A model generated the notes under the pieces. That model worked only from the letters and a program-made list of their open reading frames with translations, was not told where the DNA came from and did not search any database. Below are positions 43,676 through 55,744 of a stretch of DNA of 64,000 nucleotides, one piece after another. Within the stretch, counting starts at the first letter, position 1; each line of letters opens with the position of its first letter. Source of the stretch: Metallyticus violacea (lineage: Eukaryota > Arthropoda > Insecta > Mantodea > Metallyticidae); the NCBI GenBank assembly GCA_030762175.1, contig JAUJEO010000019.1, positions 874,001 to 938,000 on the forward strand, read 5' to 3'. The position numbers were made by a program, and so were the translations under genes.

Positions 43676-45329
43676 CATAAAAATTTAGTTCTGCTTCAGC
43701 ACCTAGTTATAACTTAATATTTGCTAAATAGGATATCTCGGCCCCGTTTAAGGACGTTAACATTTACATTCACATAGAACAAAGAAGTAAATTTTTCTTG
43801 AATATGGCTGAACTAATTTTTTTTTTCCACCGCCCGTAATCAACATATGGCTACCATAGGCTTTATCTACTTTTGTTCCAAAGGTATGAAGAAATAGTTT
43901 TGGCATATCTAATTATTTTACGTGATTTAAAAATGGAGGGACTAAGATTAATGATGTTCTATTGTCGTAGTTCAGGTATTAAGCATTTGGTTGTCAACTA
44001 GCGTGCCAGAGTTCGGAATGATAAATAACTTTGCCACTACCGTCTGCTAGCTCATTTGCTAATTCGTTAATTTGTAAAGGAAAAGTGTATAGGTAGGTAC
44101 TAACAAATGCGGGCATCTATATAAAAACTTTCATTTTATCTCACTTCCGGTTAGCAATTTCGAAAGAAATGTCTAGCATCCATTGAAAAAGCGTTACTGT
44201 TAAGGCACCTGCAAATCTAAAAAGTGGCACCAGATTGTTGCGTCACATTTCCCCCACGCATGCACATTTCATAATGCTGCTTGAATGCTTTGGCCCGCAT
44301 TGTACAGTACTGAACAAGAATTTTTAGATGAGGAGAAAGTGGAAGGAAACGATGAAGATATGATGAAAACATGTAAATTCTCAACCTATTCTTATTTTTG
44401 TTCCAATGCACTCAGTCACGTAGGTATCTACCAAATTCTCCCGTACTATAAAAGTTATTAAATTAATAATTATATAATAGTTGAATATTTATAGGTCAAA
44501 TACTCTGAAATTTGTGTTATGTAATGTTATTTTGTGATATAATACTATACTTTATGATTTTATTGCCAAAATATTTACAAATACAGATAAGTTTAATTAA
44601 TTAAAAAAAATTTTTTTTTCAACAGGCAGTTGTCAGATAGCCAGAATCTCTAAAAGTCCTGTATTTCCGCAGAACTGACTTAGGAAAGTTGCCATATATA
44701 TACTCTTCGGCTTTTTGGTCGATCGATTAATATTTTAGGATTTTCTTTAAATAATAAATTTGTTTTTATTTAAACATTATTCGGATGTAAGGAAATTGTA
44801 CACTGCCCAGTTAGTTAAAATAGTGTGTTTTATTGGAATTCGATTTTGTTACTGTTTTATGTTACTTTATTTTGAACGGTGTTTCATTCGTTCTCAGCCA
44901 CTGGTTGTCTCTTATAATTTGCGAATTAACGGACGTAAATCAGTGGCATTTGATACGAAAATTCCTTGGTATATTAGCAGTATGCTTAAGGAAGGATGTG
45001 AGTGGCGGCACTACTTTCAAGCCCATGTTTGGCGTATGCTTGTGAAGGTCGTTTGGTATTCGCTGTCTTCGGGAGTAGTGCCGTATCTGACTGTGCTGTT
45101 GTTATGGAATTGTTAAATCATTGTGCCTTTGTATTACAAGCACTACAATGTACTGTATGAAACAGTACACAGTTAAACAAATTCGTTGTCTGCAAATACT
45201 GAAAAACTGCGTCGATAAAGGAATGTCATAGATAATTTATCGACAAAATCCTCCATACAGTATCTAGTGAAAAACTGGAAGCCACGGGAATAAGTTAATG
45301 TATATGTGTGTATATATTGTTAGATGTTT
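43676..45329. other. Intergenic; one long unassigned open stretch
   Basis: 44760-45116 stays open for 118 codons without an early ATG, and a second frame (44833-45045) overlaps it. Neither matches a family I know. No splice sites, codon bias or start context support a gene. No other feature was seen. Confidence 0.4.
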
Positions 45330-45660
45330 ACGAAGGAAGTCATCTGAAACTGCTGGCAATTCTCCTATGAGGCCTAGATCCTCCTTCAGTTCCCAGAATA
45401 ACCGTATTTCGGTTAGTGGGAACCATCATTCCTTGCTTGAGACACCTTTTCAAGAATTGCGTGTGATGTGTTTGGTCGCACCGCCACGTTAATGAGCCCA
45501 TCTCCTTCGTACAAATTTTTCATGAGTTTGTGAATGTTGGACGACGAAGAACTCGTTGCTGGCTGTTTTCAGCAGTATGATGCCATCTGCTACACCTCCA
45601 ATGACAGCATAGCTGACATTATATATTGTTTTAAAATCGCGCCATTTATAAAGAACTTTT
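45330..45660 (+). pseudogene. Mariner-like (DUF4817-type) catalytic fragment
   Basis: HHSLLETPFQELRVMCLVA (45423-45480) matches the NPH...E.P....RV.VWC block of this lineage. LVAGCFQQYDAICYTSNDS (about 45555-45610) matches the second-Asp motif FQQDGATCHTS, with Tyr in the position of the catalytic Asp. The two blocks are in different frames. Ends and inverted repeats were not found. Confidence 0.55.
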
Positions 45661-45876
45661 GCAAACAGGTCGTCTGCCCTACCTTACCATAATCACCATA
45701 GCAAAGATAATGTATTAGATATATGAAATTAATTGCAGTTTTGTGGTTTAAGCACCAATAAATTCAAATGATACTTATTAAAGTAAAATAACCAACCCCC
45801 TTTGCCACTTAGTAGCAAGTTTGTTTATGCCATTTCGATCAAAATCATACCTTATGGCGATAGTTTTTTTTTTTTT

Positions 45877-46166
45877 TTGAGTAGTGTTTAACGCCCGTTT
45901 TTACTACTGAGACACCACAGGCGGTGGACACTGATGATACATGAGATGAAATGATAAATTGGGAAAGGATTTTTTTTTTTAAGGAAGGAAGCGTTCCAGG
46001 CCTAATTTTAGGTACCTCTCCGGCATTTGCCAGTTTAGAAGAAGACTGAAGACTGAAGAAAACCTGGAAAAAAACCCAGTCAGGGAGGACGATCCTGGCG
46101 GGGTTCGAACCGCATACCTCCCGCTCACGAGTCCGTGCCTTAACGACCTCGGCCATCCGTGGCGGT
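45877..46166 (-). mobile_element. SINE family B copy with target duplication
   Basis: On the minus strand, the head ACCGCCACGGATGGCCGAGG (46166), B box CGGTTCGAACCCC and a full body with the tail CCTCAGTAGTAAAAACGGGC. A T run (45864-45876) is the A tail. TTATGGCGATAG (45852-45863) and TTATAGCGATAG (46167-46178) are the 12-bp target duplication. Confidence 0.92.
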
Positions 46167-46249
46167 TTATAGCGATAGTGACTCTATAAATGCCGTCTCA
46201 ATCCTTTATTCTTAAAAACAAACAAACAAACAAAATCAAAAAAAAAAAA

Positions 46250-46990
46250 AAAAAAAACTGTCCTGGTATTTGAATAAATGAAAATCAATTGGCGAATATG
46301 CTGAATGAGATCAAGTTTCGTAGCCGAGTTCATTTAGCTTCTGGAGTGTTCTTTGCGAGATGTGGCCGGGCGTTGTCATGAAAAAGAATATACCATTTCT
46401 ATTGATTTTGCTGGTTGTTTTTCTTGCATCTTCTGATGCATTTTGTCAATTCTTTGACAATACTTCCCCGAAGTAATTGTTTCCCTTGATACAGAAGTTA
46501 AACCAGCTGCAGACCACTACACAGTCCCATTTCTTCCTCCTCTGTAGTTTTAGTTTTGAAAAGTGTTCCGATGCTCGTCGAGATTCAGCCATTGTTTCGA
46601 TAATTGAGATTGTCGCAGAAAATCTTCTTTTCAACAAATGTCACAACGTAATTAAAAAAGAGAATTTTTTGTTGCACAAAAGCAGTAAGGAACAGACTTC
46701 AGGGTCTACGACTTTATTACGCTCGCTTAAATTCATACTGTAGTATTTTTCACTTTTCATATTTTCTTCAAGTGATCACAAACAAATAAGTATTCAGTTT
46801 TTTAGCAATTTCTGCAGTAATTTGACGTACATTTACTTCAACAATTTTCCTGATTTGATATCTCAACTTTACTATAATGTTCTCAACCTTTCTCAAGGCT
46901 GAAATCTCCAGTTCAAAACTTTTAGAATCAACCCTGAATTGTGCATTTGGAAGTACTTCCATCTCTCCTTACTTCCACATCATTTCGAGC
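46250..46990 (-). pseudogene. SETMAR-like mariner transposase remnant
   Basis: Minus-strand order: IRKIVEVNVRQITAEIAKKL (46868-46809, second HTH), EVCSLLLLCNKKFSFL (46700-46650), then KWDCVVVCSWFNFCIKGNN (about 46535-46480, the W..W block). FHDNARPH..., here FFHDNA then RPHIA (46390-46365), carries the second catalytic Asp. AYSPIDFHLFKYQD (near 46290) carries the third Asp region with a short deletion. Frameshifts and stops occur between and within blocks. Confidence 0.75.
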
Positions 46991-47149
46991 GGTTTGCGCG
47001 CCAGTCTGTCCAAGTATAAACTCGTGCAAGAAAATTATATGCAACGTAATTACCAGCCTCTTAATATAACAAAGCGTAATCTAATTTTCAAAAATGGTAA
47101 TACTAGGGAAGTATAAGCTTTAAAATAAAACGCTTAGTTAAAAATACGA

Positions 47150-48310
47150 GGGCAGGTTCATAAGTTTCCGGCCTCGCCGATAAGGATTATCGCCTTCATA
47201 AAAACCTTATGTGGTGTCATGCCTTATCTGTTAAATAAATAATTTCAGCTGTAACTTGCGCTCCGCTGTGTTCAGTTGTTCATAAACAAGGCTATGTGTA
47301 GAAGATTGTGACATGTTCAAAATGGAAAATCGAGCTGTTATTAAGTTCTTCACAAAAGAAGGACTTACTCCAAATGAAATTAAACAGCGATTGGACGGTG
47401 TATATGGGGAAGCACCCCCCTCATATTCTATCATAAAAGAATGGGTCTTTTCAAACTTTTTCGAATGGGTCGAGAAAGCCTTGAAGACGAAGAGCGTGCA
47501 GGTCGGCTCTTGGAGGTGCTCACTCCTGAAAACATCGCTCTTGTGGGAGAAGAAATTATGTAAGACCGGCGGCTCAAAGTTACAGAAATAGCAGCAAGGT
47601 TGGGCTTTCTAAAACAACAGTCCTTCAAATTATTCATGAAGTTTAAACATGAATAAAATTAGTGCAAGATGGATGCTTAGACTTCTTTCCTCAGTCCAAA
47701 ACTCCTCAGCAACGAGTAGTCTGTTGTCAGGCGTTTTTGGAGTTCTGCCATGGCAACGAGAGAGAAGTTCTGCAAACCTTGTTACAGGAGATGAACCTAT
47801 GGTCCTCTACTATGATCCCTTGTCCAAAAGATGATCAATGGAGTGTCGTAAACCTGGCAAAGCACCGCCTTTAAAGGCCAAGTCCACTCAGTCAACCAAG
47901 AAGATCATAGCCACAGTCTTTTGGTACTGTGAAGGAATATTTTACTTTGACTCCAAGGCGAGGAACACCACAATAAATGGGAAGTACTATGCTGGCCTAT
48001 TGCACAGATTACTTGCTTCCATCAAAGAGAAAAGGCGAGGAAAGCGGAGTGGTGGTGTGCGCCTTCTTCGTGAATACGCGCCTGTGCACACAGCTCTTGT
48101 TCCAAAGGAAACTGTGAAGAAATGTGACTTCAAGAAGATAGACCATCCACCCTATAGCCCAGATCTAGCTCCCAGTGACTGTTTCCTCTTCTCAAAACTC
48201 AAGAAGAATCTTCAAGGAAGGAAATTTAAGCACGACGAAGAAGTGATGGATGCTATTTATGTCCATTTTGCAGACATATCTTCTGACTATTTTGGGGGGT
48301 GAAGGGTTGA
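47150..48310 (+). pseudogene. Mariner transposase remnant with an altered second catalytic residue
   Basis: The probable left end CGAGGGCAGGTTCATAAGTT lies at about 47149, after TA. From 47322 it reads MENRAVIKFFTKEGLTPNEI, then KQRLDGVYGEAPPS (N-terminal HTH). Broken frames follow with CQAFLEFCHGNE and TGDEPMVLYYDPLSKR (first Asp near 47780). The last frame, 47838-48302, is open for 154 codons: KKIIATVFWYCEGI, LLREYAPVHTA, HPPYSPDLAPSD (third Asp). In the second-Asp motif HDNAP the sequence reads REYAP, so Asp is replaced by Glu at 48072-48074. No matching right inverted repeat was found, and (AT)n at 48391-48410 follows. Confidence 0.78.
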
Positions 48311-49946
48311 AATATTAATTCAAAGATGTGAGAAGTGTATTTCAATAAAGGGTAACTGTATATTGAAAAGTTAAATATAATTTTTGATTTATATATATAT
48401 ATATATATATTCATACTTCAAAGTTTGCAATTAGTTATATATAAAACGGCTATTAATAAATATATATTCCATTATAGTACTTTTAAATTGCTAATTTCTC
48501 TAATGATATCAAATCATTTTCAAAATAGCTGGAATCAAATCATAACGTCAGACCCTATCAGAGCCAACATCGTTTATTTAAAATGAACTCTTAGGCACTG
48601 CAGAAAATAGCATATTAATAGGGTTTATGGTATTCTGTAAACTTATAAGATCGAATATTAATATGTAATGAACATTCTATGAGAATGAAAGCTAGATAGA
48701 ATAAACGTTCGTAGCATATAACTAAAGTTACTGACGTAGAGCGAAACATTCCAAACAAAATGTCATTGTTCATCGAAGTGAAAAATTTCTTATCAAAAGC
48801 AAAAGACCACAAGAAATGATTTTTAAAAAAATGATCGTTTTAAAGAGCGCACAATATTTTTTCTCAACAGGTTTTCCTTCTTCCAGGTCAATTTGGACAT
48901 GATATATTACAAGGACGAGTTCTTAGCAAATTGAGCGATTACTTTCATTTATTATGAACGAACCTTCAAATTGGCCTAAGCAGTAAGTCATACTCCTCCA
49001 TGTTAATCATCCTTCTATTGAACAATTGTACTTCCTCGTATAGTATTTGTAAACTCCCGCATTACCAATCTTTGTAACGTACATTGTTTTCTAATTGAAA
49101 AAGCTTCCGCCCCATTCTTGATCTTGTAGGCACATGGTTAATATCTGAATTGGGACCACTTCTCCTGCTGCAGTATTAGATCAGTATCGCTATTTGGTAC
49201 TGTCTTACAGGTTGCTTATAGTGTCCTACCTAAGAAATAACTCTGCTGGTAATTTGTGTTGCTTTTAAGTTTTTTAATAGCTATTGCCAAATGCTGCAAG
49301 TCGTTTAATTTTTATTTATACAACTCGTTTCAAAAGTGGAGCTTTATTAACGAGTGGGTCAAGTTAGAGTACCACGCAGGAGTGTTCTAATATCTACGAG
49401 ATTATAAAGCTTCTTTTATAATGTATTGTATACAACATTTAATATATATTTTGTTACTTGACTAAAATAATTATGAAAAATCATTAGAAAATAAGTTCAT
49501 AATAAAAGTTCAGGTTGTTTTAGATTATCGGTGTTAATGTGTTATATGACTAAAATATTGTCTAACTTTATACAACTCATATTAGTAGATAATTAGTCAC
49601 GTGACACAAGTATTAAAAGTAGCATTTTGTTTTGTGAGTAAGAACAAAATAAAACTTCCTTCAACACGTATAACATGCACTATTTGTAGACAGTCCTTAA
49701 TATTTATAAATATATTAGTACCTAGATCTAATTATAAATTAAATTTCCTTTAGCCATTCCAAAAGGTTCCTTGTTTCAAAGAAATACTTCATGCACATCT
49801 TACTATAAGGAGCATGAAAGAAACTTTACCTAAATATGTGGATAATTTACTACATTTGCATTTACACTTTATTTATATATTATATAAAATTGCTGTTTGG
49901 GTCTTTATTAACGAGTAAATCAAGTTAGAACACGATTGCAGCCAGA
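48311..49946. other. Intergenic; direct repeat pair
   Basis: No coding signal. TTTATTAACGAGTGGGTCAA (49345) recurs as TTTATTAACGAGTAAATCAA (49903), about 560 bases apart. This could bound an old element. Confidence 0.4.
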
Positions 49947-50072
49947 TTTCCTAGAGTTAAACTAGTAGTAACCTCTCCAATCTGCGAACGAGAATAGAAC
50001 TACAGAGCTCGGTCAATGTGGCCAACTGCAAGTGGAGAGGGTCTTGCGAAGGAAAAAAATCATCCATTAGTT
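49947..50072. repeat. Dispersed repeat H, copy 2
   Basis: Same order of blocks as 18847-18996: CCTAGAGTTAAAC, GAACTACAGAGCTCGGT, CCAACTGCAAGTGGAGAGG, GCGAAGGAAAAAA. Moderate divergence. Confidence 0.6.
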
Positions 50073-50593
50073 TTTCAGTTTATTAAAGAAAAAAATTTCA
50101 TGATTGATTCACTCCCTTTTTGAACCATTAATTTTCATTTCTGCTATGTAGGTCAAGTAGATTATACATGGAATCCATTAATAATTTTCAATAGTTCGAG
50201 AGTTAAGTGGCACACAAATTTGGCAGAAATTCTCATGAAAATGTCCTGAAAATTAAATGTATCCCAACAGGCACAAACTAGGCTTCCTGGGTAGAAGCCG
50301 CTGTTCTTGCAAATCACCCTAGAAGAGGAATTATTTTGAAAGTGAGAAGATAAAATAACATAAAAAGTTAATTTTCAATTTCTCCCTTTTTATATCAAGT
50401 TGTTATTTTAGATAAATACACCTACATAAGGGATTATGTAAAGCTAATAAATTTGCAAGCGAACTATACTTTTGAAATTTCAGAACAGAAAACTAAATTA
50501 AAAATGCCATTCATAGAATCACTTCCAGTAAGATGAACACTAACTCTAAATTATACGTGCATCGAACAACGTGAGAATATCTACTTTTAGCGA

Positions 50594-50640
50594 AATGACC
50601 GAAGATATTAAAGAGCATCCTTTAATTAAATAAAAAAAAT
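50594..50640 (+). mobile_element. SINE A 3'-tail fragment
   Basis: GACCGAAGATATTAAAGAGC and TTTAATTAAATAAAAAAAAT match the last 45 bases of SINE A with its tail. Short, so low confidence. Confidence 0.4.
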
Positions 50641-51039
50641 ACATATAACAAGAAGAAATAGACTTACAAATGAAATTAAAAAGAGGCAAACTAAATATCT
50701 CTATAAATGAAAGAAACACTTAAGAATATAGAAGCAAGTGATGGAACAATAAATGTATAACTTATGGACAAGACAAACTCCCTGACAAAAAATTTCATGG
50801 TGGACCATATGAAATAAGAAATATTTGTAGAAACAGAAAACTCTGGACAGAGCAAATGACATAATAGCGGGATTCTAGAATATGTCCTCACCGCTCTCAC
50901 AAGGTTTTGTTCCTCGACCAAGGCCGGCTCCCCTCACTACTCATGGTCACCTGCTTGCTTGTTCCTGAATTTCCGAGCAGTCTAAATTAGTTCGCGAAGA
51001 CTTTAGAACAACGTATTTTTGTGTGCAAATGTTATTATA

Positions 51040-51785
51040 AATAGAATCAATTCGTCGCGATCGTGAGGAATTTATTCTGAAGTTTTCGGAGCAATTGCCT
51101 CCATCCAAAACTGCAATTCATGATATTGTTAATAAAGGTGGTACTACTGGTTCAGTGCAAAACAAGAAACACATGCGAAGAGGTACAATTTTAACAGAAC
51201 ACGAATTAGACGAAATGACGCAAATCTTGAATGTTCGGCAACAAAAAACACTACCGAAATTAGCAGTGTCTTCTGCACATACAGTAACAAAATTCTTAAA
51301 ACTTAGACCTTACAAGTGTACACGTATCCATTGTCTATGACAAGATGATCCCGTAGCAGGTGTGCGTTAATGTGTGGTTTCTTTCGTCAATGACTGAAGG
51401 GTTAATCAACCCACAGCTTGTGTTCATTCCAGATGAGGTGCCATTTCACACTGACAGCACGCTATTCGTGTTTTTAAAACCCAAATTGTATACGAAAAGA
51501 AACTCTTTATTATAGGAAAACTGGAGTTTAGTTTGCGTTTAGCGGAAAACTCATAATCGGTCCGATTTTTTACGAGCAGAAAGTAAATGGAGAGAGGTAC
51601 CTACACAATCTGACCCCATTTTTAATCAACTGACGAAAAAAGAGAAACCATATGGGTGGTTCCAACAATATTTAGCCGGTGCTCATGCAGCAGAGGAATT
51701 AAAGATAAACCTGCGAAATGAAATCGAAAACATTACAAGTATCGAACTAAATCGTGTCAATCGTAATATGTTTACCGGTACAATG
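51040..51785 (+). pseudogene. Mariner-like (DUF4817-type) transposase remnant
   Basis: An open stretch at 51095-51340 holds the first HTH (PPSKTAIHDIVNKGGTTGSV) and a linker (NKKHMRRGTILTEHELDEMT). Later frames read VFIPDEVPFHTDSTLFVF (first Asp region, 51423-51475), IIGPIFYEQKVNGERYLHNL (51555-51615) and WFQQYLAGAHAAEE (51655-51695), where QQDG has become QQY. The reading then jumps to LRNEIENITSIELNRVNRNM, skipping the third-Asp region, so that part is deleted. Upstream 50640-51040 holds nothing recognisable. Confidence 0.72.
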
Positions 51786-52760
51786 TCTGTTTAGCTTAGA
51801 GAGGACGAGCTTTCCGGCCGGCTGTAGCCTGTCCAGCTGCCGAGACGCAAAACACGGTGTGAGCGGCAAGGACTTTTATTTGTAGTAGAAAATTCAGGAG
51901 GGGGGAACCTTAGATAAACACAGCAAAGAAGCCAAACACTGCAAGACTCACAAAGACCAAATAAGTTGTAGGTACTTCAAAAAGGTGTTTACTACAATGG
52001 CATAGTATTATTTAATTCACTCTCATCATCTATAAAGGAAATACGTACTAATAAAAATAAGCCCAGATTAGCATTAAAAGATAGCTATCACTCACACCTT
52101 CTATACAGAGGAGGATTTCATACAATCACAAAATAAGTGTACTATCTTATCTTCATTGAATTCATTCAGCTTTGTAAATACTGTAAGTTACCGTTTTGTA
52201 AATATTCAAAATGTAAATCATGTAGTTATCATTAATTATGTATTTTTATAAGAAGGCAATTTAATGTAAACTACTCAAAAAATTACCCCCTCTGACAAAC
52301 TCTACGCCGGAGGTAAAATTTGTAAATTTGAAAAAATGTGACAATTTCATCAAATGCTCATAATGTATGTAATTTCTGACGAAATCCTGGACTTAGACTA
52401 ACCCTTTTAAGGTTGACTGAATTCGTTATAGGATCCATAGGTTGAAGTGATATGATAGGACATATTCTGGGAGCTTTAGAAGATAAGATAACCCAAAAGC
52501 TTGATTTAAGAATAAGAATAAGACAATATATTTAATCTTCTTACGAGAAATTCCAACACAACAAAACTTACAATCATGACACATGCGAATATCTGTGCGT
52601 ATTTCACGTTAGTTTTCTTGGCCGTCTTCTTTAGCAGGGAATCACAAAACCGCCTACTTCTCAAGGGGGCGGGGAGGCTTGCAAACACTCGCTACTAGTG
52701 CCTTGCGTGGGCTGAGCTTTCCTCTTAACTTGAAGTTAACGGGGTTTCCGCGTGCTGCAG
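51786..52760. other. Intergenic, rising GC toward 52640
   Basis: No coding signal to 52600. From about 52620 GC content rises with GGGGGCGGGGAGG near 52663, a GC-box-like motif in front of the candidate transcription start at 52763. Confidence 0.4.
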
Positions 52761-52859
52761 TCAGTACCAAGCTTAGTGGCTAGCAAGACAGAAGCGTGTT
52801 GTGTGTACGTGTGGCGTGTGTGATGTGAATGCGAGGAAAACATGGGGATGCAGAAACAG
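52761..52859 (+). CDS. Candidate first exon with start codon and splice donor
   Basis: TCAGT at 52761-52765 matches the arthropod initiator, with a near-DPE AGAAG at about +28. A GC-richer leader with no AATAAA or repeat match follows. ATG at 52842 has a strong context (AAC-ATG-GG) and opens six codons, MGMQKQ, ending at a perfect donor CAG/GTATGT (52860). An upstream ATG at 52828 in another frame also reaches the donor (MRGKHGDAET), and an ATG-TGA mini-frame precedes it. The next exon should start in phase 0 and was not found. I infer the 5' end of a real gene whose body lies beyond long introns; the product is unknown. Confidence 0.4.
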
Positions 52860-52861
52860 GT

Positions 52862-54117
52862 ATGTATGATACATTAATATGTTTGTTCTTTGACTGCGCT
52901 GGCTTTTAAATTCCCATATTCAAGAGAATAATAAACAGCTAGGAGTTTAACACAGTAAAGGGTGTATTGTAAATGTTCGACATGTGTGTAAATGTGTTCG
53001 GTATGTGATTATAACATTTTTCAGAACAAAATTAGACATTGAGATAAAAGAGGTGTAAGCAGGACGAACTCCTTGAGTAGTATAAACAAATATATACCAA
53101 TACTTTTCTAGCAGTAAATAACCAGTGTAAAATAATTCTAATGGAAAGAGTTGTATGTAATAAATTAATTAAATTCAAGGTAAATATAACATATTGAATG
53201 GATTTCATAAGGAGAGATCTACAGGTGGTGCACCAATAAATTTTAGAAGGAAATAATGATAATTTAGATAGCAAAAATGTATGTGTTAAATTATTTCTTA
53301 GTTTATTAAAAACATCCAACATAGTCATTCACGGAATTCTGTTAATTAAATTATGTTCGCGAGGTATTAAACGTATGGTATTATAATGCTTGTACCTTTT
53401 CTAACATACGGTCAAACGAAATTTCTTTGATGCAAAAAATAGTGAAATCAGCTCAAGATATTCGCAAGTTAAAAGAATACAATTTGTTCTACAAGGACGA
53501 TTTTGGACCCCATTTTATTTTTAATATGTGCCAGTAAGAAGAGAGAGCGTAGAAGAAAGTGTTGGCAGCTGTAGGGAAATTAAATTGCAAATGATACAAA
53601 AAGTTTTATTACTGGCAATAATGTAAGTAATTAGGCCAGAATGAACGTTTACTTAAAATGGTCTTTCAATAAACAAAGATAGAACAGTATGAATAGGTTT
53701 CAGCAACAAATTGAATAAATGTAAAACTTTCCTTGATTTGATCTTAAATAGATAATAGAAAATCTGCTTATATAAATGAATTAAACCGTTTGGGGGGGGG
53801 GGTTGAATAAATAAAAACTTAAATTGGGACACTCAAATGCACAAACTACTCAAAAAATCTTATTAACTTTTGTTTTGCTATTAGCGCATTTAAAATGTTT
53901 ATGGATAAAGTGATCTTATTGCATAGTTTCACTTTTTGTTGAAATATGGAATTGTACTTTAGGGAAGGATAATATGACTGTTTAAAATATTACATTACCA
54001 TCTGTGAGAAATATTTGTTTTAAACAACGAAATATTATGAATTTACGACATTACCATTTTTGTTAATTGTAGTGTTATATTGCCCCGGTGTATATTTAAA
54101 ATCAATTCTGATACATT
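52862..54117. other. Intron or intergenic, no feature
   Basis: AT-rich, no exon with both splice sites recognised. G10 run at 53792-53801. Confidence 0.4.
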
Positions 54118-54350
54118 CACAGATAGCCGAGGTCTGCGGTTAGATTCTTGCCATGATCATCATCTCTGACGCGATTTTTTCCCAAGTGTTAATAATAGTG
54201 TTAAGTTAATAGCAAACACCCAGGAAGGTACCTTTAACTTAGGCCTTAATAAAATGCTTTTCCAATTTACCATTTCGTCACTAGTGTTCACTGTCGAGGA
54301 TGCCTCAGTAGTAAAGGGCGTTAAGTATTTAAAAAAAAAAAAAAAAAAAA
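54118..54350 (+). mobile_element. SINE family B, old copy
   Basis: ATAGCCGAGGTCTGCGGTTA head remnant, then CCAGGAAGGTACCTTTAACT, AGGCCTTAAT..AAATGCTTTTCC and GGATGCCTCAGTAGTAAAGG followed by a poly(A) run (about 54331-54350). More diverged than other B copies. Confidence 0.62.
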
Positions 54351-54637
54351 CAGATCTAAATTACTAACCATTAGGTGCAATACGAAATTATATAAGCATC
54401 ATTTTGCATTTGACGGAGAAAAGCTTTATAACAAATTACAGAGGAATTAACCACTGCAACAGATAAACACATCGAATGTAATGCTCATCCAAATTTGAAA
54501 CTTAAAATCTTACAGAAGATTTTAACATATTATTATACGGCGTCTTAGAGATAAGCAAGTGCGCTTCATAAAACGATCAGAACAGAATTTATAAGTGGAC
54601 TATTGTTACATCTTGGAGTGCGTAGGACAAACTCTTA

Positions 54638-54910
54638 TCACTCGTGCTGTGGCCAGGTGAAAGAAGAAAAAGTTATTTCTAACGGTGTCACTAGTGATAG
54701 GTTGTCCGATCTTTCTCCTTTCATGTATGAATTCCACAACTTTTTCTTCAATGTTAGGATGTCATCCTTTGCCAGGACCGTGAATTTCTTCCTACTTTTA
54801 GTTGCAAATAATGCCAATTTCTGCTGCCGCCACAAGCGAATGTTGCTCTCAGCTACATTGAACGCTTTCTCTTCTTGCCTTTCTGTTACCTTTTTTTTTT
54901 TCTGCATCAC
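54638..54910 (-). pseudogene. Pogo/Tigger-type N-terminal DNA-binding fragment
   Basis: The minus-strand frame reads EEKAFNVAESNIRLWRQQKL then KSRKKFTVL. The FNV.ESNIR.WR.QK pattern is the recognition helix of the Brinker/CENP-B-like HTH found in pogo-family transposases and their host derivatives. The preceding run of Lys comes from a T tract. No DDE domain follows. It is open for 90 codons but ends without further homology, so a fragment is likely. Confidence 0.45.
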
Positions 54911-54965
54911 AATCTTGAATCCTACATTTGGACAAAACGGTGCGCATTAGATTCGCGTAAATACG

Positions 54966-54991
54966 ATATATATATATATATATATATATAA
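54966..54991. repeat. (AT)n microsatellite
   Basis: About 13 AT units. Confidence 0.9.
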
Positions 54992-55125
54992 TCCATTAGC
55001 TAAAAATCATCAAGAAAAATTCGCGAATACTTAAATAATAACTTAAATGATACCTCTTATTTTGTTGCATAACTTATTATTTGGTATTAGTATATGCATA
55101 TACCTTTATATATAATAACCTATTT

Positions 55126-55394
55126 GTCGGTCCTGGAGATATAGTAGTAACCATACTTGCCTCGTAAACCCAAGATCTCGGTTTCAATCCCGGCCAGGGT
55201 CTATGGATTTTTTTCAGGGGTAAAACTCCTAAGTATGGCTACCTTCGAAAGGGAAGTAAAGCTGTGGGTCCCATGTTGTAGATTTACGGCATATAAAAGA
55301 ATCTCAAGCATGAAAGAAGAGGCCTCTAAGCAAAATTTACTGGCCGTTTCACCTGAGATGTTAAAGAGCGTCCGTAAATTAAAAAAAAATCATC
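55126..55394 (+). mobile_element. SINE family A copy with 12-bp target duplication
   Basis: Head GTCGGTCCTGGAGATATAGT, B box GGTTTCAATCCC, complete body, 3' end GAGATGTTAAAGAGCGTCC and an A-rich tail. AATAACCTATTT at 55114-55125 and 55395-55406 is an exact target duplication. Confidence 0.93.
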
Positions 55395-55406
55395 AATAAC
55401 CTATTT

Positions 55407-55744
55407 ATATAACTGAATTATTAAATTCTTGTAATTGTATTTGTTATTTTAGATATTTAAAATTGACGAAACCAGATTTTGTACAAATCAAATGGTGGAA
55501 TATTTTAAAGTGAAATTTAATTAAATTACTTTTATCTGGGCTCCTAGTAAAATTTAACGATTTTAAAAAAGGCATACATTTTTTAATATTCAACTGCTGC
55601 CACAATTTCTAGCTCATTATTATATTTTACGCTGCCTGTCATCTACATAAACATTTTTAAAAAAGGTATTCTGCCTGATCAAATCAAATTCTAAGAATAC
55701 GAAACGGAAACTGCAATTAATATAATCCATGTGTTATTAAGTTT
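55407..55744. other. Intergenic
   Basis: About 340 bases of AT-rich DNA with nothing recognisable. Confidence 0.5.

Noticed and set aside
44760..45116. 118-codon open stretch
   Set aside because: No early ATG, no recognised domain, and an overlapping second open frame; length alone is not enough in this window.
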